Below are positions 17,847-28,192 of a DNA stretch of 61,511 nucleotides, piece by piece. The notes beneath the pieces are model-generated. The model ran no database searches, was not told where the DNA came from, and was given only the letters and a program-made list of their open reading frames with translations. The stretch is from Roseiflexus sp. (GTDB lineage Bacteria; Chloroflexota; Chloroflexia; Chloroflexales; Roseiflexaceae): the NCBI GenBank assembly GCA_017743475.1, contig JAGHYV010000018.1:1-61511 (forward strand), given 5' to 3'. A program made the position numbers and the translations under genes. How positions within the stretch are numbered: the stretch's first letter is position 1; each line of letters opens with the position of its first letter.

Positions 17847-19508
17847 CTACCGTATTGCCTGCAATGACTCTGGCGCACGGTGCACGATCGATTCAGGAAT
17901 GCCGTAGTCCTGCGCGATAATCCGCGCCGTCATCTTCGCCGACATCATCACCGACGGCGTGCCGCCGCCTGGTTGGACACCTGCGCCGACCAGGTAGAGG
18001 CGTTCGATATCTTCGCTCCGGTTGTGTGGGCGGAAGTACGCCGACTGGATCAGCAGCGGTTCGACGCCAAAGCCATTCCCCAGCCAGCTGTTGAGCGTGC
18101 GCTCGAAATAGTCAGGCGTGATGTAACTCTTGTGCACCAGACGATCCATCAGACCCGGTAGATAGCCGCGCTCATCGAGAAACCGCAGCACCCGATCCAC
18201 AAATGGTTCTGCAATTTGCGACCAGTTCAAGCCAGAACCATTATGGGGAACCGGCACAAGCGTATATGCCGCATGGTGACCGGGAGGCGCCAGACTCGGA
18301 TCAGTAAGTGTCGGGATGTGCAGGTACTGCGAAAAATCATCCGCCAGTATCTTGCGATTGAAAATATCCTCCAGCAACCCCTCGTAGCGCGGACCAAAGA
18401 TGATATTATGATGCCGCAACTGCGCATCGCGCGGATCAGCGCGGAAACCAAAGTAGATGACGACTAGCGACATCGACTGACGCGCCAGGCGTACCCGCAG
18501 GTCATTATTAATCCGCCGGTGCGAGCGATCAATCAGGCGGAGGTAAGTCATCGCGTAATCGCCGTTCGACACAACCACATCCGCTTCAATACGGGTTCCA
18601 TCAACCAGTTCGACGCCGCGGGCAATGCGCCGCGCACGCAGGCCACGCGGTTCACGACCGTGCTCATCGGTCACAATAATGCGTCGCACCTCACTATTGT
18701 ACCGCATTGTCCCGCCCAATTCCTCGAACTTCCGCACCAGGCCCCGCACCAATGCACCAGTGCCGCCACGCGCGAAGTGGATGCCCCACGTCTTTTCGAC
18801 AAAGTGAATCATGGCATAGATTGCTGGAACCTGCAATGGATTGCCCCCGATCAGCAGCGGCTCAAAGCTGAAGACCCGCTGCATCTTGGGATTGCGGAAG
18901 TAGCGCTTAACGAACGAGAAGAGCGGACGCACCGCATCGAGACGTACCAGATCGGGCACAACTCGCAGCATCGTTCCGATGTCGCCGAAGTAGGTGTACC
19001 CTAGTTCGAGAAAACCGCGCTTGAAGATTGCTTCAGCAGCGGCGTGGAACTGTTCATACCCTTCCAGGTCTTCTGGCGCCAGCCGACGAATCTGCTCACG
19101 GGTATGTTCTGGATCCCCGTCATAGTCGAAGAAGGTCCCATCATCAAAGTAGATCCGGTAGAAAGGAATAACAGGTATGAGCGTCACGTATTTCGATGTA
19201 GCAGGACCGCTGCTGACACCGCGTGTAACACGCGCTCCCGGCGCAAGCACGTCTGGCGGAAAATCCGGTGCGGCAAGGTTCGCCGCGTCGCGTTCGAGCG
19301 CAAACAGTTCCTCAATGAAGTGCGGAACAGTGATGACTGTCGGACCCATATCGAAGGTAAAACCATCGACGCGCTTCACATACGCGCGTCCTCCGGGTCC
19401 GTCCAGTTTCTCGACAATGATGGTGTCGAAGCCAAGGCTTTGCAGGCGAATACCCATCGCCAGACCGCCAAAACCGGCGCCGATAACCACTGCGCGTTTG
19501 CGTTGCAT
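17847..19508 (-). CDS. crtI: CrtI-type carotenoid (phytoene) desaturase
   Basis: A 553-residue FAD-dependent oxidoreductase. It has an N-terminal dinucleotide fold [20 protein letters not shown] and a C-terminal FAD/substrate signature [20 protein letters not shown], as in bacterial CrtI enzymes that desaturate phytoene. The start was set at ATG 19508 because GAGFGG must lie close to the N-terminus; the 22 codons upstream look non-coding. A related CrtI-family activity (CrtN or CrtO type) is not excluded. It fits a carotenoid-making phototroph. No other carotenoid gene is adjacent. Confidence 0.85.
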   Translation of the reverse strand: MQRKRAVVIGAGFGGLAMGIRLQSLGFDTIIVEKLDGPGGRAYVKRVDGFTFDMGPTVITVPHFIEELFALERDAANLAAPDFPPDVLAPGARVTRGVSSGPATSKYVTLIPVIPFYRIYFDDGTFFDYDGDPEHTREQIRRLAPEDLEGYEQFHAAAEAIFKRGFLELGYTYFGDIGTMLRVVPDLVRLDAVRPLFSFVKRYFRNPKMQRVFSFEPLLIGGNPLQVPAIYAMIHFVEKTWGIHFARGGTGALVRGLVRKFEELGGTMRYNSEVRRIIVTDEHGREPRGLRARRIARGVELVDGTRIEADVVVSNGDYAMTYLRLIDRSHRRINNDLRVRLARQSMSLVVIYFGFRADPRDAQLRHHNIIFGPRYEGLLEDIFNRKILADDFSQYLHIPTLTDPSLAPPGHHAAYTLVPVPHNGSGLNWSQIAEPFVDRVLRFLDERGYLPGLMDRLVHKSYITPDYFERTLNSWLGNGFGVEPLLIQSAYFRPHNRSEDIERLYLVGAGVQPGGGTPSVMMSAKMTARIIAQDYGIPESIVHRAPESLQAIR

Positions 19509-19766
19509 AGGCGTTCTATATTCTTCTGTACACAGGCAATACGTAGAGACTGGGCAAACCGGAGTCCCCTGCACTTTTCATACGCGCCCTGAGCTGTCCT
19601 GGATGCGACGGGTGAATCATACCACGAAATACTGACGGTGCGCTGTGCGCGGCAGTATCTGGTACAATACCATTCGGAAACGATGACTGCAAAGGTTCGT
19701 GCTACTACTGGGTGCCTCGTGGCGCATTGAGTGGTTAGTCTAATTGAGATCTGCAGGAGGAGTGCC

Positions 19767-20330
19767 ATGCCAGCAACATCCGAAACATCGACTGTGCTGA
19801 CGCTAGGTGCAACAGCGCCCGATTTCACCCTGACCGATACTGTTTCGGGGAGGCAGATGTCGCTGAATGAACTGAAATCGTCGAAAGCGACGGTTGTTAT
19901 GTTCATCTGCAATCACTGCCCGTACGTCAAACATGTCAGTCATGCGCTGGTGCGCCTGGCGAACGACTATATGCCGAAGGGGGTATCGTTCATCGCCATC
20001 AGTTCCAACGATCCTGTCCAGTACCCCGAAGATGCACCCGATAAGATGCGTGAGGAGGCGTTGCGCGTCGGATACCCCTTCCCTTATCTCTTCGACGAGA
20101 CCCAGGATGTCGCGCGCGCATATGGCGCTGCCTGCACCCCCGACACCTTTATCTTCGACGGCGACCTGCGCCTGGTTTACCGTGGTCAACTGGATGACAC
20201 CCGCCCGGACAGTGGCATGGAAGCAACCGCAGCCGATGTGCGTGCAGCGCTTGATGCCATTCTGGCAGGTCAGCCGGTGAACCCCGTGCAGAAACCGAGC
20301 GTTGGTTGCAGTATTAAGTGGAAACGGTAG
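19767..20330 (+). CDS. Thioredoxin-fold peroxiredoxin/TlpA-like protein
   Basis: A 187-residue protein that opens with APDFTLTDTVSGRQMSLNEL, the AhpC/TSA-type start, and has the redox motif CNHCPYVKH in place of the classic CGPC, followed by cis-Pro region AACTPDTFIFD. It belongs to the thioredoxin family protein group common next to other redox genes. ATG 19767 follows a strong GGAGGAG ribosome-binding site. Its physiological partner is unknown. The yjbQ-like gene follows 20 bp downstream and is probably co-transcribed. Confidence 0.88.
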   Translation: MPATSETSTVLTLGATAPDFTLTDTVSGRQMSLNELKSSKATVVMFICNHCPYVKHVSHALVRLANDYMPKGVSFIAISSNDPVQYPEDAPDKMREEALRVGYPFPYLFDETQDVARAYGAACTPDTFIFDGDLRLVYRGQLDDTRPDSGMEATAADVRAALDAILAGQPVNPVQKPSVGCSIKWKR

Positions 20331-20350
20331 AATGACGGAGGCATGCGCCT

Positions 20351-20770
20351 ATGCGCTCATACCGTGAGGAACTCTGGTTCAACACGCCAACCCGGATTGC
20401 ATTCGTGCGCATCACCGATCAGGTTGCTGCCGCAGTACGCAAATCGGGAGTGCGCGAAGGATTGTGTCTGGTGAACGCCATGCACATCACTGCTAGCGTC
20501 TTCGTGAACGACAACGAATCGGGTTTGTGGCACGACTTCGAGCGCTGGCTGGAAAAACTCGCGCCGCATGCGCCAGTGTCGCAGTATCGCCATAACGATA
20601 CCGGCGAGGACAATGCCGATGCACATCTGAAGCGCACCATTATGGGGCGCGAGGTGGTGCTGGCGATTACCGACGGAAAGCTCGATCTTGGACCATGGGA
20701 AGAGGTGTTCTACGGCGAGTTCGACGGTCAACGGCGCAAGCGCGTGCTGATCAAAATTATTGGGGAGTAG
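20351..20770 (+). CDS. yjbQ: YjbQ/UPF0047 family protein
   Basis: A 139-residue protein with the family landmarks [21 protein letters not shown]...[10 protein letters not shown] and the C-terminal [14 protein letters not shown]. The family is a small beta-rich fold; the E. coli and archaeal members show weak thiamine-phosphate synthase activity, so it is often called secondary thiamine-phosphate synthase. A strong hairpin overlaps its stop codon. Confidence 0.92.
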   Translation: MRSYREELWFNTPTRIAFVRITDQVAAAVRKSGVREGLCLVNAMHITASVFVNDNESGLWHDFERWLEKLAPHAPVSQYRHNDTGEDNADAHLKRTIMGREVVLAITDGKLDLGPWEEVFYGEFDGQRRKRVLIKIIGE

Positions 20771-20793
20771 CGATGGTTGCTGGCAACATCGCT
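20769..20793. terminator. Hairpin between convergent genes
   Basis: AGCGATG at 20769-20775 pairs with CATCGCT at 20787-20793, and TTGC/GCAA extends the stem with one bulged base. It is followed on the plus strand by TCTCCCC rather than a T run, so it is an imperfect intrinsic terminator. It lies between the convergent yjbQ and DUF1501 genes. Confidence 0.5.
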
Positions 20794-20830
20794 TCTCCCC
20801 TCACCTGACATTGCTGCGCCCCTTGACCGA

Positions 20831-22150
20831 TCAGCGGGTCACGAGCGGCAGGTTCACCCGATGCGGACGCTCGATCGTTTCGCCGGGAGAGTAGGCGAGT
20901 CCGAGCAGTGATCCGCGAAAGCCGGGAAAGACCTGATCGACTGTCTGAAGCGCTCCACGCTTGATCAGAATCTCTGCCAGCACCGCACGATAGTCGGTGG
21001 TGATCGCCAGGTCCACGCCATTATCGAGTTGCTCGGTCGCTAGTCCGGGCCAGACACCGTACATCTTCCCGCCGCGGATACCCTCGCCAAGCACAAGCAT
21101 GACGTTGCCATGCCCGTGATCGGTGCCGCCACTGCGGTTGGCTTTGAGTCGCCGCCCAAATTCGCTCATGACCACCACCGTCAACCGATCATGGTACCGC
21201 CAGAGATCGTTGTAGAATGCGTATAACCCTTCTGCGAGCCCCGCAACCAGTTCAGGGAAAATCCATCTCTGCCCTTCGTGCGTATCCCACCCGCCATAAT
21301 CCACCGTTGCAGCAAGCAGACCGATATCCATTTTGATCAGACTTGCTACTGTGCGCAGAGCGTTGCCGAGACTGGCGCCGCGTCCGCCTGGATATCTGAC
21401 GCCTGTCTCCGGTGTGTAGGGAATGACCCTGCCCTGCGAGTCACGTGGCAGACGCTCATTGATCCTGGCAATCGCCGTCAGTGTGGTGCGTCCCGCCTGC
21501 TGGACAGGCGAATCACCAGAGTAGAACGCATCAAGCGCCTGGTTGAGTTGTGAGCGATAGCGCCACGAATTCCAGCTCAGGTTAAATGAAGTCGGATCGG
21601 TCAACGCAGCAGCATCGTTGAAGCCAACCATCGAGAACGGCACACGTGTTCCGGCTGCCACTGCCGGGAGATAGCCACTGGCGTTAATACTATTCAGATA
21701 GCGGGCAAGCCATCCATTCGCTGGCACGCCACTCTCTGGGATCCCGCCTTCCATGTAGTCCATCGCTTCGAAGTGGCTGCGTGTGCCATTTCTCAGACCA
21801 CATGCGTGGACGATTGCCAGCGAACGATTAATGTACAGTGACTGAAGCAGCGTAGCGCGTGGATGCAGGCGGAAATCTGCGCCGGGAATAGTGTTGCTCA
21901 ACAATAGTCCGGCGTTCTGCCCGCTTTCTTCAACCCGCAGTTCACCGCGCGCTCCCTTGTAGAACGGATCATTCACCGGTGCGACGAGGCTCAGACCGTC
22001 GCAACCGCCACGCAGAAACACTACAACCAGAATATCGCGGCGAGTGGTGTCGCCAGGTTGAGCAAACGCAAGCCCGCGCACCGCGCTGCCGGTCATGGCG
22101 GCAATCGCGGCGCTGCACCCAACAATGAAGGTCCGTCGTGAAACAGTCAT
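20831..22150 (-). CDS. DUF1501 domain protein, Tat-exported
   Basis: A 439-residue protein with a twin-arginine signal at the N-terminus (SRRTFIVGCSAAIAAMTGSA). The body has VVFLRGGCDGLSLVAPVNDP and the sulfatase-like MSEFGRRLKAN..GGTDHGHGNVM. DUF1501 proteins are related to the alkaline phosphatase/sulfatase superfamily; function unknown. It is encoded 8 bp after a DUF1800 gene, the usual partner arrangement, so the two probably act together outside the membrane. Confidence 0.92.
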   Translation of the reverse strand: MTVSRRTFIVGCSAAIAAMTGSAVRGLAFAQPGDTTRRDILVVVFLRGGCDGLSLVAPVNDPFYKGARGELRVEESGQNAGLLLSNTIPGADFRLHPRATLLQSLYINRSLAIVHACGLRNGTRSHFEAMDYMEGGIPESGVPANGWLARYLNSINASGYLPAVAAGTRVPFSMVGFNDAAALTDPTSFNLSWNSWRYRSQLNQALDAFYSGDSPVQQAGRTTLTAIARINERLPRDSQGRVIPYTPETGVRYPGGRGASLGNALRTVASLIKMDIGLLAATVDYGGWDTHEGQRWIFPELVAGLAEGLYAFYNDLWRYHDRLTVVVMSEFGRRLKANRSGGTDHGHGNVMLVLGEGIRGGKMYGVWPGLATEQLDNGVDLAITTDYRAVLAEILIKRGALQTVDQVFPGFRGSLLGLAYSPGETIERPHRVNLPLVTR

Positions 22151-22158
22151 AGTCTCCT

Positions 22159-23856
22159 CTATCGCAGTTGAAACTCAGGCGTCATTGCAATCAACGTCAC
22201 AACACTCCTGATACGGTCAGCAATCTCGTCGGCGCTTCCGGTCGGCGGAGCGTCCGCCGAACCGTTCTGACGCATCAGGTCGATCAATCGGTTCATCGTT
22301 GATGTCGGAGGTGGCACAGCCAGCAGGCGCCCAACCCAGAACTCCACGATCTGCCGAGCCGTCAACCCTGGCGGCGTCTGCCCTGGCAGATCAAACGTTG
22401 CGGCTTTGAGCCAGGAACTCTGCAGGTAGTTGATGATATTCCAGCGCCGGAGCATGCCATTCGTGCTTAACCACGCCGCACTCTCCTCCGGATGTCCGGT
22501 TGGCGGTCCCCAGTTGAACATCCGATACCCCATCTCCTGCAACTGCCAGAAGAGATCGCGGTTGGGCGTGACCTCTGCATTCGTGGCGCGCAGGAATGAA
22601 ACCACCACTTCAAACGGTCGTTTTACCTTTCTGCCGAATGTACTAGCGAATTCGTCCGATAGAAGGAGGGCGCGAACTGTTATGGCGATCTGATTGGATG
22701 CGTCCTTATTCTCAAGCCAGATGCGAGCAAGCCTGTTCACCAGCGAGTCAGGCGGATCGTCGGCGAGCAGGCGGCGGCAGAGTTTGCGGCAGATGTGCCG
22801 TGCTGTGCCGGGATGCTCGCTTACCAGACGAATGACCGTTTCTCCATCTGATAATGGGGGCTGGTTCGGATCGATCTCGAAGGCAAGCACCCGTTTCTGC
22901 GCATTGTCGTGCCAGAGATCAACATACGCAAATTCGCCTGTATCTGGCAGACGCAGACTGCCGCTGATCGTCTGCCCGTGTGCGATCGTCCATCCAGTAA
23001 ATGCGCGCGCTGCCTCGTACACGTCCTGATCGATGTAGCCGATTGGATTCCCTTCAAGCGCGCCGGGAACATCGCGCCAGCGGTTGTACAGGTGATTGAG
23101 ATAGTTCTCCTGCCCCAGCGTGTGCAACTCGAACAGTTCGCGGGCATAGTTCTCATTTGCCGGACCGTCGCGGCTGAAGGCGTTATCGAGATAGAACCCC
23201 ATAGCGATGCTCTTTGCGACATCCCGCACCATGTTCCGAAAATTGCCCAGGCAGTGCCGTCGGATGACATCACGGTCGTACAGGGGCCAGGTTGCGCTGA
23301 TACGGGTGTCAGAGTAGGCATCGACGTTGAAGTGGTTGTGCCAGAACTCAACCAGCACCTCACGCAGCTGCCATTTGCTGTAGACGGCGCGGATCAGCGT
23401 GGCGGCGCGCACCTCCTCAACAGGACGGATGCGCTCCTGATATGCCGGATGCTTTGTCAGGGGCCAGAGTTGCGCCAGTCCCCAGTTTTCAATAATCGTG
23501 CGCAGCAGGCGCATTTCATCGACTGCCGGATACCCCATACCGGCATCGTACTGGATGCGCAGACGTGCGCTGGTAAGTTTCGATGCACACAGCGCATCGT
23601 CTGCATCGTTGGGGTTGAGTTGTTCATCAACATATGCGGTAAATCCCATCTGTCGGACACGTGCGACATCGCCGGGGCGAGGTCCGTATGCCATGCGATT
23701 GAGCGCAATTAGTTCGATCGGGGGAGTTGCCGCCAGATCTGTCTGCGAATGTGTCTGAAAGGTGATGCTGCTGGTGTGTTTTCCGGGAAAATCAACTATT
23801 CCTGCGCCTGCCATGGTTGCACTGGCACCTAGAAAACGACGCCGTGACCAGATCAT
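22159..23856 (-). CDS. DUF1800 domain protein, Tat-exported
   Basis: A 565-residue protein beginning MIWSRRRFLGASATMAGAG, a twin-arginine signal. Family features visible are ALNRMAYGPRPGDVARVR, LVEFWHNHFNVDA, DNAFSRDGPANENYARELFE and YEAARAFTGWTI. Function unknown. First gene of the pair with the DUF1501 gene. No clear promoter was found in the 537-bp gap upstream. Confidence 0.92.
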   Translation of the reverse strand: MIWSRRRFLGASATMAGAGIVDFPGKHTSSITFQTHSQTDLAATPPIELIALNRMAYGPRPGDVARVRQMGFTAYVDEQLNPNDADDALCASKLTSARLRIQYDAGMGYPAVDEMRLLRTIIENWGLAQLWPLTKHPAYQERIRPVEEVRAATLIRAVYSKWQLREVLVEFWHNHFNVDAYSDTRISATWPLYDRDVIRRHCLGNFRNMVRDVAKSIAMGFYLDNAFSRDGPANENYARELFELHTLGQENYLNHLYNRWRDVPGALEGNPIGYIDQDVYEAARAFTGWTIAHGQTISGSLRLPDTGEFAYVDLWHDNAQKRVLAFEIDPNQPPLSDGETVIRLVSEHPGTARHICRKLCRRLLADDPPDSLVNRLARIWLENKDASNQIAITVRALLLSDEFASTFGRKVKRPFEVVVSFLRATNAEVTPNRDLFWQLQEMGYRMFNWGPPTGHPEESAAWLSTNGMLRRWNIINYLQSSWLKAATFDLPGQTPPGLTARQIVEFWVGRLLAVPPPTSTMNRLIDLMRQNGSADAPPTGSADEIADRIRSVVTLIAMTPEFQLR

Positions 23857-24200
23857 TGTGTGTCTTCTCCTTCACCGTTCGCGTTGATATGAAACTGGTA
23901 CGTTGTCGAATGCACGCACGCCAGGGATCGAGCGAGATCCATCCGGTCGTAACGGTGACAGTACTCAGTGTAAGGTATGACTCGTCTGGCATGGATGACA
24001 GGTGTATCACAATATAGAAGCACTATATGATACTTTATATCAAAATGTGGCGGAACACGATGCGCAGCACACCAGTGTTTGTTCACGATCTGCGCTGCGT
24101 ACTATGGAGCAAGGGTGTCCTGCCCTCGTGGGGTGGCCCTTTCAGAGGTGAAGTTTTTGGGAGAGATGAGCAGTTTTTCGCATTCCCGTGCGATTTTGCT

Positions 24201-24357
24201 CCTCATCCCCCCAACCCCCTTCTCCCACAACGGGAGAAGGGGGAGTCCGGGTGTCGTGATGCCTGAAACAGGAGATGGCACGCAGGGGTTTCCAAAAAAA
24301 CCTGCCTCCGTGAGCAATCCCCTTCTCCCACAAGGGGAGAAGGGGGGAGTCTGGGCG
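24201..24357 (+). repeat. Dispersed palindromic element, copy 1
   Basis: About 155 bp bounded by two palindromes of the type CTTCTCCCaca..GGGAGAAGG (24219-24241 and 24321-24344), with the unique core GATGCCTGAAACAGGAGATG between them. An inverted copy of the whole unit lies at 51208-51373. It looks like a small non-autonomous mobile element (MITE-like). The rest of the gap 23857-24393 shows nothing I recognise. Confidence 0.8.
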
Positions 24358-24393
24358 TCCTGCTGATATGGTGAGGACCAATGCCGCTTCGGG

Positions 24394-25299
24394 CTAATGT
24401 TGTCGGGCGTTGACGTGGAGATGTGCGTTGTAACTCGAACGCACCAGCGGACCGCTTTCGACGTGGCGAAAACCACGTTCCAGCGCATACCTGCGGAATT
24501 CGGCAAACTCTGCGGGGGTGACGTAACGATGCACTGGCCAGTAACTTGCGCCTGGTGAGAGGTATTGACCGATGGTTAGCACATTCACATCGACATCACG
24601 CAGGCGATCAATGACCTGATACACTTCTTCGTTCGTCTCACCGGCGCCGACCATCATCCCGCTCTTGGTTACCAGATATGGTCGTGCAGCGCGCGCGCGC
24701 GCCAGCAGTTCGATGCTCCGCTCAAAGCGGGCGCGTGGACGGAAGCGACGAAAGAGACGCGGTACGGTCTCGATATTATGGTTGAGAACATCCGGTTCAG
24801 CAGCTAGCACTGTTTCGAGCGCTGCCCAATTGCCGTCGAAATCGGGGATCAGAACCTCGACCTTGCAATCGGGCACTTTTTGTCGAATCAGTTCAATCGT
24901 GCGGGCGAAGATAGACGCGCCGCCATCGGGAACATCGTCGCGGTTGACCGATGTCAGGACGGCAAATTTCAACTTCAAGTACGCAACCGACTCGGCAACC
25001 CGCTCCGGTTCATGCTCGTCGATTGGTTCGGGCTTCCCCTTGCCGATAGCACAGTAGCGACAGCCACGGGTGCATATGTTTCCAAGCAACAGGAAGGTAG
25101 CAGTACGGTGATTCCAGCACTCGCCAATGTTCGGGCAGTGTGCTTCTTCGCACACCGTATGAAGATTCTGCTCGCGTACGAGACGGAAGACGTCGTGATA
25201 GTTTGGGCCGCCCGGCGCTCGTACTTTGAGCCATTCGGGCCGACGCGCCCGACTTGAGGGTGATGAATTGGTTGCAATCAATGGGATCAATTCTGTCAT
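24394..25299 (-). CDS. lipA: Lipoyl synthase
   Basis: A 301-residue radical SAM enzyme that inserts two sulfurs into protein-bound octanoyl groups. It has the auxiliary cluster CX4CX5C (CEEAHCPNIGEC), the radical SAM cluster CTRGCRYC and the C-terminal RSSYNA box (VRSSYNAHLH). Start set at ATG 25299 (MTELIPLIAT); the 13 codons upstream look non-coding. lipB lies 88 bp upstream on the same strand, so the pair covers the de novo lipoylation pathway. Confidence 0.97.
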   Translation of the reverse strand: MTELIPLIATNSSPSSRARRPEWLKVRAPGGPNYHDVFRLVREQNLHTVCEEAHCPNIGECWNHRTATFLLLGNICTRGCRYCAIGKGKPEPIDEHEPERVAESVAYLKLKFAVLTSVNRDDVPDGGASIFARTIELIRQKVPDCKVEVLIPDFDGNWAALETVLAAEPDVLNHNIETVPRLFRRFRPRARFERSIELLARARAARPYLVTKSGMMVGAGETNEEVYQVIDRLRDVDVNVLTIGQYLSPGASYWPVHRYVTPAEFAEFRRYALERGFRHVESGPLVRSSYNAHLHVNARQH

Positions 25300-25387
25300 C
25301 GATGATCTCACATTCCAGCCGTCGTCAATCATAACCAACGACGTGATCCAGTTGTCGGTTGTCTGTCATGCTGTATTGTAGCGCACA

Positions 25388-26110
25388 TTATGAATGTGTG
25401 CCTGTCTTGATCTCGGCTACCGGAAGATGCGCCTTCCACTGCTCGGCAGTGACAACCACGGCTGGTTCCAGGTCGAAGACGGCGCAGAGATGCCCGATCA
25501 GCCGTTCAGCCACCGAACTCATTGCCAGGACCTCACCCAGTTCGGCAGCCATTGAGGTGACGCCGCGCCCCTGCACGCCGCAGGGGACAATCAGATCAAA
25601 GCCGCGCATATCGATGTTGACATTTAGCGCCAGCCCGTGAGTGGTCACACCACCTGCACTCACCTTGATGCCGATAGCACAGATTTTTGCAGCACCATTA
25701 CGAACCCAGACGCCAGTGAAGCCGGGTACGCGATCACCGATCAGGCCGTAATCGCGCAGGACACGAATGACGCTCTCTTCCAGGCCGCGTAAATATCTGC
25801 CAATATCACGTCCATGCTGCGAGAGTTTGAAGATTGGGTAGGCAACGATTTGCCCAGGCGCGTGGTAGGTCGCCCCGCCGCCGCGGTCACTCTGGATCAC
25901 GGTCACTCCTTCAGCGCTGAGGTGTTCCGCCGGGATGAGCAGATGTTCGGCACGGGCTTTACTGCCCAGAGTAATCGTTGGCGGGTGTTCGAGCAGCAGC
26001 AGGGTGTCGCCGACCTGACCGGCGGAGCGTGCGCGAGCAATTCGGCGCTGCAAATCCCACGCAGTGAGATAGTCGATGAGACCCAGGTGGTAGATCGTCA
26101 GTGTCCGCAT
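25388..26110 (-). CDS. lipB: Octanoyl-[acyl-carrier-protein]:protein N-octanoyltransferase
   Basis: A 240-residue protein that transfers octanoate from ACP to lipoyl domains, the step before LipA. It has the family motifs LLLEHPPTITLG, QSDRGGGATYHAPGQIVAYPI, the KICAIGIKVSAGGVTTHGLALNV segment with the catalytic lysine, and IVPCGVQGRGVTSM with the catalytic cysteine. In the 199-bp gap towards acpS the minus strand carries a short open stretch (EYNRLVATVDGTSQRINLL) without a start codon, perhaps a gene remnant. Confidence 0.97.
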   Translation of the reverse strand: MRTLTIYHLGLIDYLTAWDLQRRIARARSAGQVGDTLLLLEHPPTITLGSKARAEHLLIPAEHLSAEGVTVIQSDRGGGATYHAPGQIVAYPIFKLSQHGRDIGRYLRGLEESVIRVLRDYGLIGDRVPGFTGVWVRNGAAKICAIGIKVSAGGVTTHGLALNVNIDMRGFDLIVPCGVQGRGVTSMAAELGEVLAMSSVAERLIGHLCAVFDLEPAVVVTAEQWKAHLPVAEIKTGTHS

Positions 26111-26309
26111 TGCACCAGGCGCCTCCCTTCCTCACTGCAGCGTTCTCCTTACTGTTCAGACGCTACAGGTCGCGCAGCAGATTGATCCGCTGACTGGTTC
26201 CATCCACCGTCGCGACCAGGCGGTTATACTCCGACACAGCCGACGACGACGATAAATGTTACGCCAGGGATGAGACAGGAGAGTGGTATGCATCCCCAGC
26301 GACGAACGG

Positions 26310-26723
26310 TTACCATGGCATCCTCTTTCTGGCTGCGCCTGAAGCCGACGCGACGGCAACCGCAATTGCCAGACCATGATTGTGCGACAGACTGATACAG
26401 ATGCTATCAATGCGCAGTTCACGAGCGCGCGCGAGCGCCGCTCCGCTGAGCGTCACAGCTGGACGCCCGTCGTCATCAGTGAGCGTCTCGATGTTGCGGA
26501 ACGCAACGCTGTGTGCGCTGCTTCCGGGGCCGTGCATCCCGACGCCCAGCAGTTTGGCGACCGCTTCCTTTGCCGCCCAGCGCGCCGCCAGCGACTCGAT
26601 CCGCCCGGCGCACAGCGCGATCTCAGCAGGAGAGTAGATCCGCTGTACGAATCGGTCGCCCCAACGCTCGACCGCGCGTTTGATCCGCGCTATCTCCACA
26701 ATATCGATACCAGTGTATATCAC
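26310..26723 (-). CDS. acpS: Holo-[acyl-carrier-protein] synthase
   Basis: A 137-residue 4'-phosphopantetheinyl transferase that activates acyl carrier protein. Family motifs: GIDIVEIARIKRAVERWGDR with the metal-binding Asp, and RWAAKEAVAKLLG with the second metal/base residues; C-terminal ISLSHNHGLAIAVAV. It lies 4 bp after the FecR-like gene and ends the minus-strand run that begins at ftsY. Confidence 0.95.
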   Translation of the reverse strand: MIYTGIDIVEIARIKRAVERWGDRFVQRIYSPAEIALCAGRIESLAARWAAKEAVAKLLGVGMHGPGSSAHSVAFRNIETLTDDDGRPAVTLSGAALARARELRIDSICISLSHNHGLAIAVAVASASGAARKRMPW

Positions 26724-26727
26724 GCAA

Positions 26728-28155
26728 TCACTGCCTGCCGATTAGTGAGATGCCGGTCACTTCTGAGAGATAATCGTGTCCGCGCGCCTCAATGCGGATG
26801 CTCTGGATATAACGCGCCTGGCGCAAGAGCGCATCGTCGCGCAGTTCAACATTCAGACGATACCACTGAAACTGCGGTACCTGCCGATACCGGATCTCTC
26901 CTGCGTCCTCGCTGTTGGAGACCTCGCCGCTGCCGGTGTAGATGCAGAAATAACGATTCGCTTCCTGATCGGTCGGACTGGTAGGTTTGTAAGTGATCCG
27001 CACCATCACCGGGCATTCAGACCCGGCGACTCCTGCGAGTTGCACCGTTTGGGTCAATACTCGCACCCACATGCTCAGGCGCAGCGAGGGAAACTCCGAA
27101 ACATCAGCATCAATGGTTTGCTCGATGCCAACAGTGAAGGGGCGGGTTTGCGAACCATCGCGGCGGAACTGCCCGATCAATACCTGATCATCTGGCGTGC
27201 AGAAGTCGGGCGTTTCAGGGCGGCAGGAGCGCACGACGGTAAACCGTCCGTTGTGCTCTTCGGGCGCCATGCCCGGTGCGTTCGGAAGTGCGTATTTGCG
27301 CCAGGTTTTGGACGTCCCATCATACCGTTTCTGGTCCGTATACTGTTCAAACCCGCCATCGCGGATCAATTCCCAGCGAGCTTCGCCTGGTCCAACGAGA
27401 GTGCCAGCAGCATCGATCTGCACCAGTTGACCGGATTGCACATCGACCGTGTTGTCCCGATGTTCGATGATTGCAGAACCGGCACGGGTAGCGACCTCGA
27501 CCCGGATTGGCTCTCCGGTGGTAGCAAGTACAGGCGCTGATCTGCTCGCATCGGTGAGCACATTAATAGAATAACTCCCGCCAGGCGTAAGGCGGACTCG
27601 CGTTCGATTACCCACGTCAACCACATAGTCGACCTGATCGTAGGGTTGCCCGGCAGCAATGTCGTAGCGCAGGTAGCCAGCATTCTGGCGCATCACTGCC
27701 TCAAGACGCCCGTTATGCCATGCAGTCGCGCGATAACTGATCAACGCCAGTTCTGCACCCCCAGGATGCGCCCAGAAGTCGATCTGCGTCCGATCAGCCA
27801 GCACCAGCGATGCGACAGGACCATACCCTGCTTCGGTTTTGGTGCGGATCACACTTCCTTCTGCGACCGTTGCGCAAATATCGAGTTCACCGGGGCACGG
27901 ATCATGTTCCGGCGGCAGGCGTTCGATACTTTCGGCAACCAGCCGACCACGCGGCTGGATAGAGACGCCGGCATTCACATGGCTGCGCAGCACTGCCCCT
28001 TCGACAGGATTCATCGCCGTCGCATAGTACTGCCAGCCGCTGTAACCGGCAACGGCAACCAGCACGCAGAACAGAGCGAAGAACACGAGCAACCACGTCC
28101 ACGCGACGCGCTGGTAGTAGACTTGTTCCGGTTGTGGTCTGGCAGCATGTGCCAT
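26728..28155 (-). CDS. Membrane-anchored FecR-like/extracellular protein of unknown function
   Basis: A 475-residue protein with one N-terminal membrane span (TWLLVFFALFCVLVAVAGYS) and a large outside part. The first part (about 50-240) resembles FecR-type beta domains (GSVIRTK..., LVLADRTQIDFW, VRLTPGGSYSINVL, VDVQSGQLVQIDAAG). The second part (about 250-470) begins WELIRDGGFEQYTD, a carbohydrate-binding-like jelly-roll opening. ATG 28155 was chosen because the longer frame would overlap the end of glnA. A cell-surface role is likely; the exact function is unknown. Confidence 0.75.
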   Translation of the reverse strand: MAHAARPQPEQVYYQRVAWTWLLVFFALFCVLVAVAGYSGWQYYATAMNPVEGAVLRSHVNAGVSIQPRGRLVAESIERLPPEHDPCPGELDICATVAEGSVIRTKTEAGYGPVASLVLADRTQIDFWAHPGGAELALISYRATAWHNGRLEAVMRQNAGYLRYDIAAGQPYDQVDYVVDVGNRTRVRLTPGGSYSINVLTDASRSAPVLATTGEPIRVEVATRAGSAIIEHRDNTVDVQSGQLVQIDAAGTLVGPGEARWELIRDGGFEQYTDQKRYDGTSKTWRKYALPNAPGMAPEEHNGRFTVVRSCRPETPDFCTPDDQVLIGQFRRDGSQTRPFTVGIEQTIDADVSEFPSLRLSMWVRVLTQTVQLAGVAGSECPVMVRITYKPTSPTDQEANRYFCIYTGSGEVSNSEDAGEIRYRQVPQFQWYRLNVELRDDALLRQARYIQSIRIEARGHDYLSEVTGISLIGRQ

Positions 28156-28192
28156 AGTTTGTGGTATCTGAGCGGGCGTCGAATCCGAAACG